Source: CAZFQG01 sp964520785 (GTDB lineage Bacteria > Planctomycetota > Planctomycetia > Pirellulales > Thermoguttaceae). From it: a stretch of 6,622 nt of DNA. A model generated the notes under the pieces. It made no database searches and had not been told where the DNA came from. It saw nothing but the letters and a program-made list of their open reading frames with translations. Both the position numbers and the translations under genes were made by a program. This document shows, piece by piece, positions 5,551 to 6,622 of this stretch (position 1 is its first letter; every line of letters starts with the position of its first letter). Where the stretch lies: contig CAZFQG010000265.1 of NCBI GenBank assembly GCA_964520785.1, positions 1 to 6,622 on the forward strand, read 5' to 3'.

Positions 5551-5572
5551 GTGAAATCTTCGTCAAATCTTC
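5551..5572 (+). repeat. 11-bp direct repeat before glgB, possible operator
   Basis: GTGAAATCTTC (5551-5561) is followed at once by GTCAAATCTTC (5562-5572), with ten of eleven bases identical. The 11-bp period puts both copies on the same helix face, as in sites bound by OmpR/PhoB-type response regulators, where each half-site contacts one monomer. It lies about 50-70 bp before the glgB start codon. The sequence does not match a named consensus that I know. Confidence 0.5.
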
Positions 5573-5607
5573 AGTATTGTCTAAATAACGGGTTTTGAAA
5601 CAGAATT

Positions 5608-5613
5608 AAGGAG
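5608..5613 (+). promoter_or_regulatory. Strong Shine-Dalgarno site that fixes the GTG start of glgB
   Basis: AAGGAG lies 7 nt before GTG at 5621. No in-frame ATG occurs until codon 64 (M64), which would remove most of the N-terminal domain, so GTG is the clear start. Confidence 0.88.
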
Positions 5614-5620
5614 ATTCCGG

Positions 5621-6622
<1,002 letters not shown>

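Overview
This is a moderately GC-rich bacterial chromosomal window holding seven protein-coding genes, the two outer ones cut by the window ends. I see no rRNA, tRNA, CRISPR array, transposase or other mobile-element marker. The gene mix suggests a member of the Planctomycetota. The clues are an RNase H-fold protein without its catalytic acids, of a kind I remember from planctomycetes, a YhaM-type OB-fold/HD exonuclease outside the Firmicutes, and weak Shine-Dalgarno use at several genes. This assignment is inference, not proof.

Layout. Positions 1-1349 (+) hold the end of a glycoside-hydrolase-like protein and a membrane-anchored family 2 glycosyltransferase. Their stop and start codons overlap as ATGA, so they form one transcription unit, probably for a glycan or glycolipid. 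Positions 1350-1668 are non-coding, with a good sigma70-like promoter (1521-1549) for a ferritin at 1669-2178. The ferritin is followed by an intrinsic terminator and a short 11-bp tandem repeat in the convergent gap. Positions 2330-4378 (-) hold a two-gene unit read leftward from a promoter at 4421-4449. First comes a YhaM-like 3'-5' exonuclease, then, 39 nt later, a fusion of an O6-alkylguanine-DNA alkyltransferase active-site domain with endonuclease V. Positions 4412-4814 are a divergent non-coding gap with a hairpin and a 12-bp palindrome. Positions 4815-5483 (+) encode the RNase H-fold protein, whose last third resembles nothing I know. Positions 5621-6622 (+) hold the 5' part of glgB, the glycogen branching enzyme, starting at GTG behind a strong Shine-Dalgarno site and open to the window edge.

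How the genes work together. The most coherent unit is the leftward pair. Endonuclease V nicks DNA just 3' of deaminated bases, and a 3'-5' exonuclease is then needed to remove the lesion. The alkyltransferase domain adds direct reversal of alkylated guanine. Ferritin (iron storage) and GlgB (glycogen) are storage genes, each with its own promoter. I do not see a clearly undescribed multi-gene system. The items most worth a second look are the alkyltransferase-endonuclease V fusion, its linkage to the exonuclease, and the catalytically stripped RNase H-like protein.
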